Assembly: GCF_003086295.3 (NCBI RefSeq)
Contig: NC_092044.1
Location: forward strand, 5,001-69,000
DNA length: 64,000 nt
Direction: 5' to 3'
Source: Arachis hypogaea
Taxonomy: Eukaryota; Streptophyta; Magnoliopsida; Fabales; Fabaceae
Within the stretch, counting starts at the first letter, position 1. The number at the start of each line of letters is the position of its first letter. This document shows positions 11,417-24,656 of this stretch, one piece after another. The position numbers were made by a program, and so were the translations under genes. The notes beneath the pieces are model-generated. The model was given only the letters and a program-made list of their open reading frames with translations, had not been told where the DNA came from and made no database searches.

Positions 11417-12757
11417 GAGTAAATAACAATTTTGACACCCGAAACATTCGGATTTTGACAAAACGGATCTCAACATTTGTTTTTGACAAAATGACCTCCA
11501 AAAAATATATTTAGTTTGACAAAGTAACTCAAACGTTTGGTCAATAATTTATTCCTCCAGTCAACAGATAAATTTCAATGAAATTACTAATCTATCTTTG
11601 TCATCATCATCAACACCATCACACCCATCCGACCCCATTCTTTTTTTCCATCTCATTATTCTGTCACCACCCGTATCCACCACCCAATCTCACCCGCTGC
11701 ATCATCATTGTTGCTGTCACTCCCACTCTACCTCTTCTTTTTGCCCTATTCCATCTCTCTTTCTACCACTCCATTCCACTACCCTCACTAGGATCACCAG
11801 CATCATAAAATACAAGAAAAAAAAAAGAGAACATAGAAGTAGAAAATGGTACCCCCAAGAAGAGGGTTAGAGAAGAGGATAAAAACACCATAAAACTCGG
11901 AGGAGCGGATGGTGGGTCAGCCATGACACTGGCCAAATGAAGGCAGTGACGCTCGGGGAGGTGAGAGATGGCGGAGCTTGAGGCGCGATAAATCATGGAT
12001 GGTGGAGCTCCAGGCTTCCGGAATCGCGGACGGCAGAGCTTCGGGCATAGGAAATCGTGGACGACAAAGCCTATAGGAAATCGTGGACGACAAAGCCTAC
12101 CCGTATCGTATCGTGTTTCGTGTTCGCGTCAGTATGCGTGCATCCTAGATTTTCATCTATGAGAAAAAAACAAAAGCTGACAATACAACTACTGATCTTA
12201 TTATTTCGAGAAAAGGTGACCCCCTCTGATAAAAAGACCATCAAATAAACTATTAAAATCAATATATTTTTCAAAAAATTCTTTTATTGGTGGTGGTCTA
12301 AGTGGAAAAAGACCATTGTCGAAAATAAATATACAAAAAACAGTAAATGCAATATGAAGTTTATTCAAAAAGAAAAAAGAAATAACATCAGATGAAAAAT
12401 GATCTGGTGATATTAATGTTGATGATGTTAGTGTAGAGGAGATAATGATGGTGATGAGGTATGGTGACATAATAAAAGTAGAAGTAGAAGTTATGATGAT
12501 GATGATGAGAAAGGCGGTGGTAACAATGATGGTTGGTCATTTTGCTGCATAGAATTTGTTGGGTTTTAAAAGCCCCCACAGATTACAAGTAAAGCTAAAT
12601 TAATTTCTTGGGTTACAGTTTGCATTTAGTGGAGTTTTTAACGGAGGATTTGCATTGTGTCAAAACAATAACGTTAAGGGTTGTATTTTTCCTTTTCCTT
12701 GTTAAAAGTCACATTATGCTTTGTGGAAATGGACAGGACCATATTAGCTATTTACTC
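11417..12757. mobile_element. Possible TIR transposon with GC-rich interior
   Basis: The left end GAGTAAATAACAATTTTGAC faces a right end whose reverse complement is GAGTAAATAGCTAATATGG. Such 'gagtaaata...tttggtcc' ends are common for plant Mutator-like elements. I found no target-site duplication, so the outer boundaries are uncertain. The interior has an H/S/P-rich open stretch (11578-11870), a GC-rich block (11880-12110) with a 26-bp duplication, and GATGAT low-complexity sequence (12420-12530). No transposase is recognisable. Confidence 0.4.
12047..12098. repeat. 26-bp perfect tandem repeat
   Basis: Two adjacent identical 26-bp copies each begin ataggaaatcgtggacgaca. A diverged earlier unit (aatcgcggacggcagagctt) lies about 25 bp upstream. 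Confidence 0.85.
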
Positions 12758-13210
12758 TTTTTTTTTTCTAGTCATTACAAATAATAACTACAATATTGTT
12801 ATTTGTTGAACTTTCCAAGTCTCCCTTACTAAGTTTTATTGGCAATGGTGTTTCAAATGTAATTTGATTTGTTTAGTAGTCATCATGTGCAACAAGTGCA
12901 CCCAAATTCGAAATTGACTAGGCCAAGTCAATGGAACCCTTAAGTATTGTGTGTATGAATTTAGTATAGATAAGTTTGTAATGGCTAGAATTAGAGATTG
13001 TCCAATCTATTTTTTAATTGCAATAATAGTATTATAAAAGATTTTTATGTAACTACTCGAGAATTTTGCAACTACTCAAGAATTTCATGCAAGCTTAACT
13101 ATACTAAAAAAATCCGGAGTGTCAAATGTCAACAATCTAATAGACAGTTATTTCTACAACTGTCAACAAAAAATTATATACAAAACTGGTGATAAAAATA
13201 TGAACAATTA
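12758..13210. other. Intergenic DNA and 3' flank of the SAWADEE gene
   Basis: Nothing recognisable. Sequence next to 13210 is the likely 3' UTR of the minus-strand SAWADEE-domain gene. Confidence 0.4.
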
Positions 13211-14835
13211 TCACAAACTACCATAGATCGATCTCTCCTCTGATGCTAGCTTCTTATATAGTTGCTTTAGGTGATTAGTAAATTCCAAAAACAAATCTCT
13301 GTGGTCACTGGCAGTCTTAAATTCTCGAGTCCCTGATGGAACAACCTTCAGATGGTTGCCCATTCTGCCATTTTGATTCTGTGAAACCAACTAACGTAAG
13401 TATTGTTATATTAACAAAAATAACTACCTTTTTCAAATATTACTTCAAATAAAAAATTGTATACATATCCACTTATATATCATCATATCAACAAATGTAA
13501 CTATCATTCACATTTACAAATTTAAAAGTTATCTCAAAACGATGAATTTCACCGGATAATATTGTAAAAAGAAATTGTATCTACTTATATTATATTGGTC
13601 CCCAACGTTTGGGTCAGATCCTATTTTATTCCCTAACGTTTTAATCGTCCTATTTTAATCCCAAAAAATTTAAAATGGCATCAATATAGTCCTATTATTA
13701 ACCCTTGCTTCAATAGTTAACGGAGAGTCCCAGTATAAGTGGTCGTTTACACTTTTGTATTTAGAGTGCATCTAACCATTCCTGTGTTGAGACAAAAAAC
13801 ACAATATAAGGGAAAGAGATCACACTGCTGCTCGTTTGTAGGTGGATTCCACTCAGGCAGGCAGTGCGAAAGCCTTTGGTTTTTGAAGAACGACGTTTGA
13901 AGGTATGTACATTACCTATTGAAGCAAGGGTTAACTGCAGGACTATATGGAGGCCATGTTAAAAATTTTTTAGACTAAAATAGAATGATTAAAACGTTAA
14001 AAACCAAAACAGGATCTGGCCTAAACGTTGGAGACCAATATAGTACTTTACCCAATAAATTATAACAATTTCTTCGTGCATTAATTTTACATGAAACAAT
14101 TATTTAGCTTGAACAATTGTCATGTCACTACAAGCCTTAAAATTATTCTCACTGTTGGCTACTGCCAGAAAACGGATAAGAAATTCGCCTACCTTAGATT
14201 CAGGCAACAATGTTCCTAGTGACGCTTTAATTTTTTTCAGCCCCACTAACTTTTCCATAATCACCCACGGCCTGGAAAATGACAGTCAAGAAGACATGGC
14301 AAATAGTGAAATTCAAGACATAAGCAATAAAAGGTACCCTTAAGACTAACATAAGCTTTAATGTGACTAAGATGAAAATATTTAGATGGATGAGACGCTA
14401 TTGGACAAAATAAGAAATGGGGACAAGAGAGAGTTGCAATAGCATCTATTGTGGAAAAAATGCTAGAATCCCATCTTAAGAGATTTGAATATATGGAGAA
14501 AGACCAGTGGAGTACTCGAAAAGATTGATTAGATGGATGGTAGACTAATGGTCAGGGGAAAAAGAAAACCCAAAATGATTCTGAACAAGGTGATCAAGAG
14601 AAACTTGAGCATAAATGAACTTACTACAAATATGATACATAATAAGATGCAATTGCGTTGTTTGATCTATGCGGTCAACCTCACCTATAGATATTTGAAC
14701 ACAAGTTCCTCTCTTTTGTAGTGTCACCAAGCTAATAATTCAATTGGCTAATAATACACAAATAATATTTGATATTATCAAATGTAAAAAGACTAAATAT
14801 TGTGTTTGAATTAAAGTAAATTTCCTTTTCTGAAC

Positions 14836-14870
<35 letters not shown>

Positions 14871-17800
14871 GTTACCTGCCAGTTACAGATGTTATGATGT
14901 GGTTGTGATTATCTAAAAATTCACATAGCTTCTGAAAATCTTTTTCAGTATCTAGAACAATGGCAGCCTTGGTATATATTTCTGATGAACAACTTGGAAA
15001 AATGAAAACCCGAGGCGACATTTCAATGTGTGTATGTAGGAAGTTGGCAACAGCTAATGGACCCAACTCCTTCTCAACATTGCCAATCAATATTGCACAC
15101 TGGTTTTTCAACCCTTCTAGATCGCTCTCTCCCATTCGTTGGCGTCGGCGTCGGACTGTAAGCCAAAATATGAAAAAGGGAAAGCGAAAACCAAGGAAAT
15201 GCTGGAAGATTAGTAACATAGAACACAATAATAAAAAAAAAGGAAAAAATATATAGAATGAAAGAAAGATCAAAATTTAAACATAAATAAAAAATTTCAT
15301 ACTTATGCCAACTTCATGCATCTCCCAAACAAAAATACTATGGGCACATGAAAAATCAACCTATTATGAATTTGTATATAAATACATGTGTTGTTTGACT
15401 TATTTTAAATGTGTATTTTGTATTCTAACATGTACGATATACGAATGACTGATTTGACAACTAATTTTTTGTGTACACATAACATAGTTGTTTTCCAAAC
15501 CATGATTTTGAAAGCTTAGTGCACATTTATCTTCTAGAGCATCTCAAACATTATGATACATTTGTGATAATCAAGGAATTCCTTAAAAGAAATAAAGCAC
15601 ATCTTATGATTTAGTTTCCTAAATGTGCAAGTGAACCCATCAGGTAACAATGTCATTTAGTCTTTCAATTCTTCCAAGTGCCAGATATACACATAATAAC
15701 CCTCGAATCCAACGTATAATATAGAAAAGTGAATCAGAAGTAAACATCTTAAGGGTCTGTTTAGGTGAGCTTCTATGAAAATATCTTTTTTTGAGTTTTT
15801 TTTTTTTAAAAGATCTTATAAAAAAGTAAAAGTAATTTTATGTTTGGGTATCTCATGCAAAAAGATCTTTTTATTTATCAATTATGTTTGGGTATAACAA
15901 TATAAAAGTACTTTTTTTTAACTACATGAAAAACATCTTTTTTTAAGGAAAAACATCTTTTCAAAAAAAGATGTAAATTAATGCTTGTTTGGATGCCATT
16001 ATTTTGATAAAAAAAGATCTTTTTTCAATCTTTTTTCATTTTTTAGTGTGTTTGGCAAATTTCTAGTAGTAAAAGTAAAATCATTAGAAAAAATAAAAAA
16101 AAAAACATTTTTTTTTTGAGAAGCTGTAATTTACATCTTTTTTTTAAAAGATTTTTTTCCCTAAAAAAAAGATGTTTTTCATGTAATAAATAAACAAAAA
16201 AGTACTTTTATATTATTATACCCAAACATAATTGATAGATAAAAAGATCTTTTTGCATGAGATACCAAAACATAAAATTACTTCTACTTTTTTATAAGAT
16301 CTTTTAAAAATAGATAACTCAAAAAAAGATCTTTTTCTAGAAGCTCGCCCAAACAAGCCCTAAACAGCTTCTCAAAAAAGATGTTTTCTTGATTTTTCTA
16401 GTGCTTTTACTTTTACTACTAGAAATTTGCCAAACACACTAAAAAATAAAAAAAGATCTTTTTTCATTGAAAAAATATCTTTTTTTATCAAAATAATGGT
16501 GCCCAAACAAGCACTAAATCCTTTTGTATAAATCGTGAATCCATTGAATTTTTCCTTCTATAATATAGAAAAGTGAATCAGCTCATTCATCAAGAAGCAT
16601 AGTCAATTTGGAGTATCCTTGTTCATAAGAATATGTGTAATATAAGGAACACCAATGAGCTCAACTCTTCATGCAATTGTTACTATAGTAAAACAAGAAT
16701 TTATAAACATTTAAGAAGCATTCCAAATATGTATCAATCAACACCAACAACTCAAAATCCAATTTAGCTTTTAGAATTAGAAGTAAAAAATTCAGAGTAA
16801 AGTAACATTGATGTAGGGAGTGTAAGGCCAATATAATGCAATATGTGGTAGAAGAATGTCAAGATCTGATGATTGACACACAGACTGCGCTTGTTTATAG
16901 GCACTGCGCTTGTTTATAGGCACGGGACACTAAGACAGGGACACAGAGACACAAAATCATGTTTGGCAAATGAGACATAGATAGAGACATTCTGTCAAGA
17001 GACACTGAATTAGTGTATTTTGTATCCATCCTGAGAAGAAGGACACGGAGACAATAATAAGAGACACAACTTCTTTCATTATTCTTGTTAGTTTTTTATT
17101 ATCATATTCTTCTTTCCAAATTTTTTGAATGAAAATAAATTAGACTTCATAATTTGTTCTAGTTTATCACAAAACAAAATACAGGAACACTAACTTTTGT
17201 GTTTCTATTCTTTATATCTTATTCTCAATGTCTTGTCTTGTCCTATTCTTAGAACCAAACGTGACCAAAGAAACTTTTAAAAATGCTTATAAAAAATGCA
17301 AGTACATACTTGAAAAACTCCGATTCAACCTTTACTAAATTCTTAAACTCCTTATAATCGAAATAACCGCCTACGCTAGCTAGAATTTTACTTGGTTATT
17401 ATCAAAATGATCTAGTGGTACTTTCAAAAAAGTTATCATAGCCATCCTTTTGTACAAGATTACACCTCATTCTTTACATCCACATAATAACATAAGATCC
17501 AAATTTTCCTGCCACATAATAATCTTCAATATCTTTTTATAGATAATATGTAATTTTCAAGTTAGCCCCCTAAATTTTTTATTTTAATCTCTTTTTTATT
17601 GCGAAATAATTTTTGGCCCCTTCCTAAAATTCAACCTAGCTCTGCCCCTACATGCATTATTATCCCTTTTCCACTGGATCTAAAGAAGCCGTACCAAATC
17701 CTATTTCCTTATTGAGTCAATGCTAACTATAGCCCAACATGGTGGACAAATATCCGCACGCATATAGAAACAAAACATTCCATGAATCCATGTTCACACA

Positions 17801-19443
17801 CATCAAATCCTAACTTAGAATCTGTACCACAGGAAATTGCTCTGTCAAAATATATCAAAATTTAAAGATTAAAATGAGTGTGAACATTATCAATCTCGAG
17901 CCATCTTTCACCAAACTAGCAAACCAGGAAATATATATCTATTTGGAATAACTATATCGCTTATGCTTCATTTCACCTTGGCTATATCTGGGCTAGCAGA
18001 ACAAAACTATCACATTTTGGATATCAAAACAGTTTAGTTATCTATTTGCTAGTCTCAAGTGATTAATATACAACTATACAACTTTATAATAACATTAAAA
18101 AAATGTATCGAAACCAAATATCACAAAATAGAGTTTCATCTTACTATCTGCCAACATAACAGCATCTTTAAGAAAAATTTTAATTATCCATCTCGAGTGT
18201 CAATCTAACCAATTCCTATTCAATTCATTTTTTTATTGACTATTTCAGACTTAATCAAATAAAGTGATCCAGAACACCCCAGGTGTTTAATTTTATCAAT
18301 TAACATTATCATAAAGGTTGAAGTTAAGACAACCACATACATTAAACAAAAATTAGCGAATGACATGAGTGGCACATTGTTTTTCTACTCTATTGCACAT
18401 AAACGTTACCTTCAGAGGTGTCAGATTTCACAACAGACCGCTTGGCGCGTCGTTTTTCCTGAGGGGAATGCACAATGTCACACGCTCTGAAAAGGCATCT
18501 AAGAACTGGAATTTGAACTGCTATTATAATTTACTTTAGCATGGTCATACCTTCTTATTTCGTTCAAAATAACCCAGCCTAGGAACAGTAGTTGGGCGTT
18601 CCTTGCAGGATACAACAATTTCACGTCCAAAAACTTCCTTTGCCATGGAGATTGGACGAGCCAGAAGACATTCTGCTGTCTCCCTAGCCACTAGAAATGA
18701 AGTAAGTACAGGATCCAGCTCTACCACAGGCTGAACCAAACAAATACTATCAATGGTTGTATGGGTTAATTTTCCATCATTTGGCCCATGCAACCACGAT
18801 AGTACAAATCTGCAAGAGCACAATTCCTCTCCGGCTTCAAAAGAATGCTCATTTTGTTGTACCTATGAAAGCATGATAAATAGAAGAAGTAATTCAATCA
18901 AGAATGTAAAATTATGGCTTTAAGCAATACATATGATTCACAAGAACAATGCACATTTCCCCCAATTTTTACTTCCCTGAGTTCCTCTACATTTCTTCTC
19001 GGTGCACATGTTTGAATGTATTAACAAAGAAACTCACTCTGTTTTTACTTCATTTGAATTTCGAACACAATGTGATGCAGAGAAAAACCCAGGAAACTAA
19101 CCGAATCAACCTCAGCGTCGTAGAAGCGAACGTCGTCGTTGCTGAAGCGGTGGCAGGCGCAAACCCTGACGCCTTGACGGAGCTGATGACATTCGTAATC
19201 CTGGAGCTGCCTTGAGAGGGGCCTGAACCGCTCTATGAATAGATCCAGCTTCTGTTGCGTCTCGAACTGAGAGGCTTCAAATACATCGTCGTGATCATCG
19301 GAAAAATTGGAGTATTTTATTCTGAGCTGCATTTGGGATTCCAAAGAGATGGCCACTGAGTACCACGCATCGTCGTTGAACGATCTGAACTCGGTGGTGT
19401 AGCTCGGCTGAGGCACCAACGCTAGTTTGTTCTCCGGCGGCAT
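13211..19443 (-). CDS. SAWADEE-domain protein, five exons
   Basis: Exons on the minus strand are 19443-19102, 18862-18551, 18458-18410, 15155-14887 and 13378-13211. All have GT-AG borders and compatible phases, giving 379 residues. Residues about 16-150 match the SAWADEE fold: TEFRSFNDDAWYSV, FRPLSRQLQDYEC, then GVRVCACHRFSNDDVRFYDA and CSCRFVLSWLHGP. The paired Cys/His (C95, C97, H98, C129, C131, H139) would be zinc ligands. The SAWADEE domain of plant SHH1 reads methylated histone H3 and recruits Pol IV for RNA-directed DNA methylation. This protein has no homeodomain, so it is a SAWADEE-only relative of unknown job. Residues 234-379 form a second conserved region (CAILIGNVEKELGP, RVFIFPSCSSEIYT, REFKTASDHRDLFLEF) that I cannot name. 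The fourth-exon donor was placed at TCT|gtaact (14886/14887) because the next GT, 11 bp downstream, breaks the frame. Introns 3 and 4 contain several transposons. Confidence 0.85.
13590..14051. mobile_element. Long-TIR (Mutator-like) element in intron 4 of the SAWADEE gene
   Basis: The left arm (attggtccccaacgtttggg ... cctaacgttttaatc ... taacccttgcttcaat) is repeated in inverted orientation in the right arm (about 13918-14051), giving arms of about 130 bp. The interior is about 200 bp. The outermost few bases on the left are degraded, so I could not confirm a target-site duplication. Arm sequence is related to that of the element at 51212-51951. Confidence 0.7.
14365..14760 (+). mobile_element. 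L1-type LINE 3' fragment (reverse transcriptase C-terminus)
   Basis: Broken frames recall the end of the common plant LINE polyprotein: MKIFRWMR, then IRNGDKRE, then MDGRLMVRGKRKPKMILNKV followed by IKRNLSINELTTNMIHNK. Several stops and frame changes are present. It lies in intron 4 of the minus-strand SAWADEE gene, opposite to gene orientation. Confidence 0.6.
14838..14870. repeat. (TAA)n microsatellite
   Basis: About 10 ATA/TAA units lie in the intron within 20 bp of the donor of exon 4 of the SAWADEE gene. Confidence 0.9.
15752..16517. mobile_element. Interlocked fold-back elements (order A B A' B')
   Basis: Two segments each occur twice in opposite orientation. A (about 15752-15965, from gtctgtttaggtgagcttct) is inverted at about 16140-16362 (ending agctcgcccaaacaagccct). 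B (about 15970-16135, from gcttgtttggatgccattat) is inverted at about 16371-16517. The sequence is dominated by aaaagatctttt palindromes. This is a widespread plant non-autonomous DNA-transposon type; the interlocked order suggests one copy inserted into another or a rearranged composite. It lies in intron 3 of the SAWADEE gene. Confidence 0.6.
16880..17275. mobile_element. Possible non-autonomous element rich in gagacac words
   Basis: A 20-bp direct repeat (actgcgcttgtttataggc, twice from about 16884) precedes a stretch of gggacac/gagacac words and ends with tcctattcttagaaccaaac. The end words (tgtttgg / ccaaacgtg) suggest weak inverted termini. No target-site duplication was found. Confidence 0.3.
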
Positions 19444-20714
19444 TGCGGGTGGAGAAGGAGAATGAGGAGAGGAAAAGGCGAGATACGAGTGTGTGTGGAG
19501 TGTGGAGTGATGGTGCTGTAGTGTAGGCTTGTAAAGGCGTCGTGTCCCAACTGTTTGAGCTTTGAACTTTGAAGCAGCAGCGTGTTGCCTAAGTTTTGCG
19601 ACGTGGCAGTGTACCAATTTTTGTGCGTTATTCACTAACTTTTTAAGCCATTTTAACATCAAAATACAACTCTTTTAAAATTATTTAGGTGTGTTAATTA
19701 TTAATTTAGAATCCAAAAATTCAGGTTTTTTTATTTTTTAAAATATATTATCGACAAAATAATTTTTAAATAATTTAAAAATACGATAAAAAATAATTAA
19801 TAAATATTATATTTTTGTAAATAACAAAAAATTCATATTTAAAAAATAATTTATCTATTTGATCTAAATTTTTGTTTAAATATTTGAATAAATATTTAAA
19901 AGATTTATAAAAATAATTTAAAATAAAATTTAATTATTAGATTTTTTATTTTTCAAAAAATATAGTGATTCACATTAATTTTTTTAAAAAAATCACTTTA
20001 CATAAATTACTAAATTTAAAGAATAAAAAATTAATTTCTAATAATGATTATAAAATTTGTATCAAATTTTGATTTTTAAAATCTATTTTTAGAATATATA
20101 TTTAATATTATATTTTTTATTATATTTTTAAATTTTTATTTATTTATTTATCGTTAACATTTTTTAAGATTTTTTTAGTTAATAATAAAAATTTTTGAAT
20201 ATCATTTTAATAATTTACTTTTTTATATAAATATTATTATTTTATCATCATGACACCTTTTTTTAGCATATTAATTAAGAGACACTAATAAAAAATACTT
20301 TTAACAAAAAAGTGCTAATTTAAAAAGCACTCACATTAAAAGAGACATGAAAACAAAATGTACCGTATGAAGAGAGGACTAATACAAAGTCTACCATCAA
20401 TGAGCAAAATTATTTTGGGCACCTTTGATACGTACAAATGAAATAATTTTAAACATGAAGGTGATGGTGATGGTGATGGTAACAATGAAGAGTAAAAACT
20501 AAAAAGTGAAGATGATGATGATAAGAATTACTCATGGAATTAGAAACAAAAAAAGTTTGATTGGTTGTTGACTATCAACAAATTAACAATAGAGATAAAA
20601 TTAAATTAAATTAAATTTTAAAAAAATTTCGAAAAAGTGAATTTTACTCGATAAAAATTTGATAAAACGAAAATAATGGTGTAACCGCCTTTTAAATTTG
20701 TAAATATAAATCTT
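19444..20714. other. Promoter side of the SAWADEE gene, then AT-rich DNA
   Basis: About 120 bp of GC-richer leader sequence precede the SAWADEE start codon at 19443. Beyond 19680 the DNA is AT-rich with no coding frame. A short (GGTGAT)n run lies at about 20460-20480. Confidence 0.5.
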
Positions 20715-20990
20715 ATTACTTTTTTTTTTCGGTGTTTTAACGGGGCTTAGAAGCCCAACAGAAAAACAAAGCTTACAGATCAGTCACAAGACGGGGAAAT
20801 GAAACCCCTCTACAGTCTTCTACAATAATCATCCTAAGATTGCATGGTGGGCTGTCCACAAAGTGGAAACCTGTTGCATTTTTAAACTTTCTTCGGGCAT
20901 TCAATCTGCTCCACGATTTCCTTGTGTGTATGTGTGCCGAAATACTAACCTCCAAGATAGAAAAAATCAAAATTTTACATAAAATCGAAA
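20715..20990 (-). mobile_element. Possible LINE 3' end fragment
   Basis: A minus-strand frame (SWSRLNARRKFKNATGFHFV then DSPPCNLRMIIVEDCRGVSF) runs to about 20773, followed by a T-run (A-tail on the minus strand) near 20720-20730. The shape, a late frame followed by an A tract, is that of a 5'-truncated LINE, but the protein similarity is too weak to be firm. Confidence 0.25.
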
Positions 20991-21627
20991 AAATAAATTA
21001 AATACATAAAACGTAAAATCTTAATAAGATTTAAATCTTAAAATAGTTAAAACTAGTAAAAATTTCGTAAAATCAATTAACTCAATTAAAATCGTAATAT
21101 CGAAAGATTTTAAGAATTAAAACAATATTCTAGCTATTATGCTAACCTCCAATCTCTCCTCATAAGCTCTACAATTCCTTTGACCAAGGCTTCCGCATGA
21201 TTCTCATAAATCTTAAATACTTTTATTCATAGATGGTTAGATCCTAACGTTCTCACTTTAGAGAACTTGATCTGGCAAAAACCATTTCCACCTACAATTC
21301 TGCTATGTTTGCACATGCGCTGGCATTTTACGGGGATTCTAGCAAGGCACCTCATCTTCACGGGAAGAATCTACCAATCTTCACCGGAGCAATCACCATG
21401 GTTATATACAACACATTGTACATGACATAACCTCTACCACAGTCGGTTCAACACACAGGAACCCTCTAGTGGAAACAAATAGAGGAGGACTAGAATGATA
21501 AGAGCTTATACAAATAGAAAATGTGGAAATAAGTTAACCCGTGCTTTGTTTACACTGAACATGTAGTGCTTGAACATATTTATATTCTAAACTATTACAT
21601 ATATGTGCAAATATGACTATTTAAGTT
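20991..21627. other. Intergenic DNA and ADA2 3' flank
   Basis: AT-rich to 21120. A GC-richer unidentified stretch follows at about 21290-21480 with no open frame I recognise. The last 100-130 bp are the likely 3' UTR of ADA2. Confidence 0.4.
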
Positions 21628-24616
21628 TCAATTTGAAGAAGCAATCCCCTTTTTTATAAGGATATCATAAACTCTATCAACCTTGCTTGGCTCGACCTTG
21701 AACAACCTATGCGCATCACATTTCTTCGATATGTTGCCTTTTGAAATTTCTGATGATAAGACATTCTGCATTTTGAAATAGTGTGATGGTAGTATTCTGA
21801 TCTCATTACAAAGATTTATCTCCTGAAAATCAGCATTGTTGAACAAACAAACAAATCATATCAAACACTCTCGAATTCAAATAGACGTGACGTCTCCCAC
21901 CGTTTTAATATATCTATCAAGTTTTGAAGAAATTGAAGTTCTAAAATAACTGTCCATTTCTATTACCAAGATAACATTAGTTAACTTCTCTAATAACATC
22001 TTAATATAATTGTGAGGATTCAATAATCATTAAATACAATTGTTTACTTATTTATAGCTAATTTTGTTTGTTTTTATTTATTTTAAAAAAGCATGCTATA
22101 TCTTTCTGGATGAGTGAGCTTCAATTTTATCCGTAAGATTGTAAGCATGATTCAATTTAGTCTCCAAGATTACAGAAGGACTAACTTGAATCACAAAAAT
22201 GTAGTCTTGAGACTATATTGAACATTTTGGAAAGTTAGACTAAAATCTTATTTACAATCTTAGAAAAAATTGTATCTTTACTAGATTTTTCTTTTTTTTA
22301 AGTATTTTGAATCGGAGCAAACATATCATAAAGGCAGCCCATGGAACAAAACTCCCAGCCCCAACCATCCACCCCCAAACTTAAATGCCCCCATGAAAAA
22401 ACAGGTCATGCATTCTACAGGATCAGATTGACATTAAAAGGAAAAGGTAAGGTTAAAATGGCAAACATAAACGTAAAAAAAAAATAAATAAAGTGATCTA
22501 AAACAAGGGAACTCACAGATTCAGACAGCAGTTCAGCCCCGGCGAATCCACTAATATCCCATTCTTCTAGAGATCTTGATATATCCTGTATGGCCGCAGC
22601 TGGATACTTCACCCCAGAAAGTGGAGCTGTAATATCCTTATGAAGACCCAGTGAGTTGCTATCAAGTTCTCCTTTGAGATAATACGGTCTTGGTAATATC
22701 TTAGCACCAACACCAATATGATTATTTTCTTTAACAACACGTTCCGCTTCTTTTTTCTTCTGTTCGATAAATTTGTAAGCCTCTGTAGATGTTTGATAGC
22801 CAGCAGTATGTGCTTCCTAAATTATAATTCAATGGAAATGGCATTATATCAGTGTCCATTTCGAAAGAGAATCGTTCACCACAGGATAACATTTACTCAT
22901 GAAGCACAATTGTGAAGTGTAGCCAATAGCCACCCACCTCTCCTTCGTCTTATTATTACTTTATACTCTTCCTTATCTAAGTTATCCTCAGATAGACTGA
23001 AGCATGAAGTCTATCAAAAACCTAACTACAACTAACAAAAATTCAAGGATGCAGTAAAAATCTCTAACCCCACTGCATATTTGAATAATCTCCCCCTAGC
23101 CGAGAAAACCATGTTCACGACTGCTTTAACTTCCTACATATATTCACAAAAAATACAAGCATTTGAGAAAACAGGACTATAAATTTGAATCCATCAAAAG
23201 GTATTCCCTAGAACCTTTGACTATGTCCAAAGTCAGGTCAGCATGTAGTTGGTAGTTATTAGTTAAGTATTTAGATAGTAGGTGATAGATATTTGTATAT
23301 ATACCCCCTTCTAGATAAAATGAAATAACATGAGTCCTTTCTCTTATTTCCTCCATTCAGTTTTCTTCGATTTCACAAGAAATGTCCAATCTCATCATTT
23401 TCAATATCATAGAAAATGACAAGTATGTTGGCTCCACCAAGAATATATAGTAGAATTTTATACCTGCAAATCCTGTATTCTTTTGATAAGCCTGTGTTCT
23501 TCAATAATATTTTTGAGCAACTCCATATGCTCTTCTTTCGAGTGAAACCGTGTGAAGACCTTATAGCGCTGACATATTTCAACCTCCTCAGGAGAGAGAC
23601 TTTTCTCAAATGGATCAGGATAAAGTAAATTTCTTTCAAGTATAAAATTCTTTCTGCGCTTCCGCTCATCTAATCTGTGCAGCATTTTCCCATAATTGAG
23701 AATAGGAAATGGAGGAATATGAAAAACAAAATTGAGATCCAAAAACTATAGAAAATTGATACCAAATAAATGAGGTGGTATGGTAAGCTAAAATCCTGCA
23801 CTGCACCACCTCAGTAGAAGGGATTTATAATGCGGGAAACAATACCCCATTTCCATCTTTGATAGTTAATCGATCCCCCGAAATATGTAATTCAAGAAAG
23901 CAAAACGCCAAGGAGCATATAAATTTTGTTTTATCAGTGTTAGTAAGACTTGAAAGGAGTCCTCGTGTCAGGTGAAAAGAAATTAAGTACATGACTACAT
24001 GGAAATCCAAATATTGTGTTTTCGAATGGAATTAATGAGAAATCTCATGCATATTAAACAATTTACTCTCAATAATGACAGTTGTTCTAGCTTAAGAATG
24101 AGCAAGCAAATATTTCAAAGCAATCATGCTAAAAACAAACATAAACAAAAAGGATGTGACTACAAACTCAATAATCATATAATCCCTAAGGAATAATGAA
24201 GAACAAAATTTGCAATCTGGATGTCTCATCTTAAAAATCCTATAATTCTAAAAATATGAATATTCTATTCATTCCAAGAGTTCTTCAACCATAATTTCAT
24301 CCGGAAAGACGATTCTAAATGGTCGATTTAGTTCTCTTTCAAAGGGAAGAATTAGTTTTCTAATTAACCACAAAGAATGGCACAGGTACCTTCTTGAATA
24401 AATACGGAGCACATGCAGTTTCATTTCACGTTCAGACTCAGTATCGATGTCCTTAAATTCCATATCTGCTAATACTTGCTCTGCATCATTGTCATATTCA
24501 ATTTCGAATTCCTCTCTCTTAAAACTGTATCCACTCAACTCGGTCACAGAAGGCTCAACTTTGCCAGATAACTTCGGTTTCTTCTCTCCAATGCTCCGAT
24601 CTGATTGATATTCTAC

Positions 24617-24656
<40 letters not shown>

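Noticed and set aside
11578..11870. Open H/S/P-rich frames
   Set aside because: Composition is that of CATCAT/CACC low-complexity DNA inside a probable transposon, and there is no domain.
14876..14886. Alternative donor 11 bp downstream for SAWADEE exon 4
   Set aside because: Using it puts exon 5 out of frame and gives an early TGA; the TCT|gtaact donor keeps the frame to the end.
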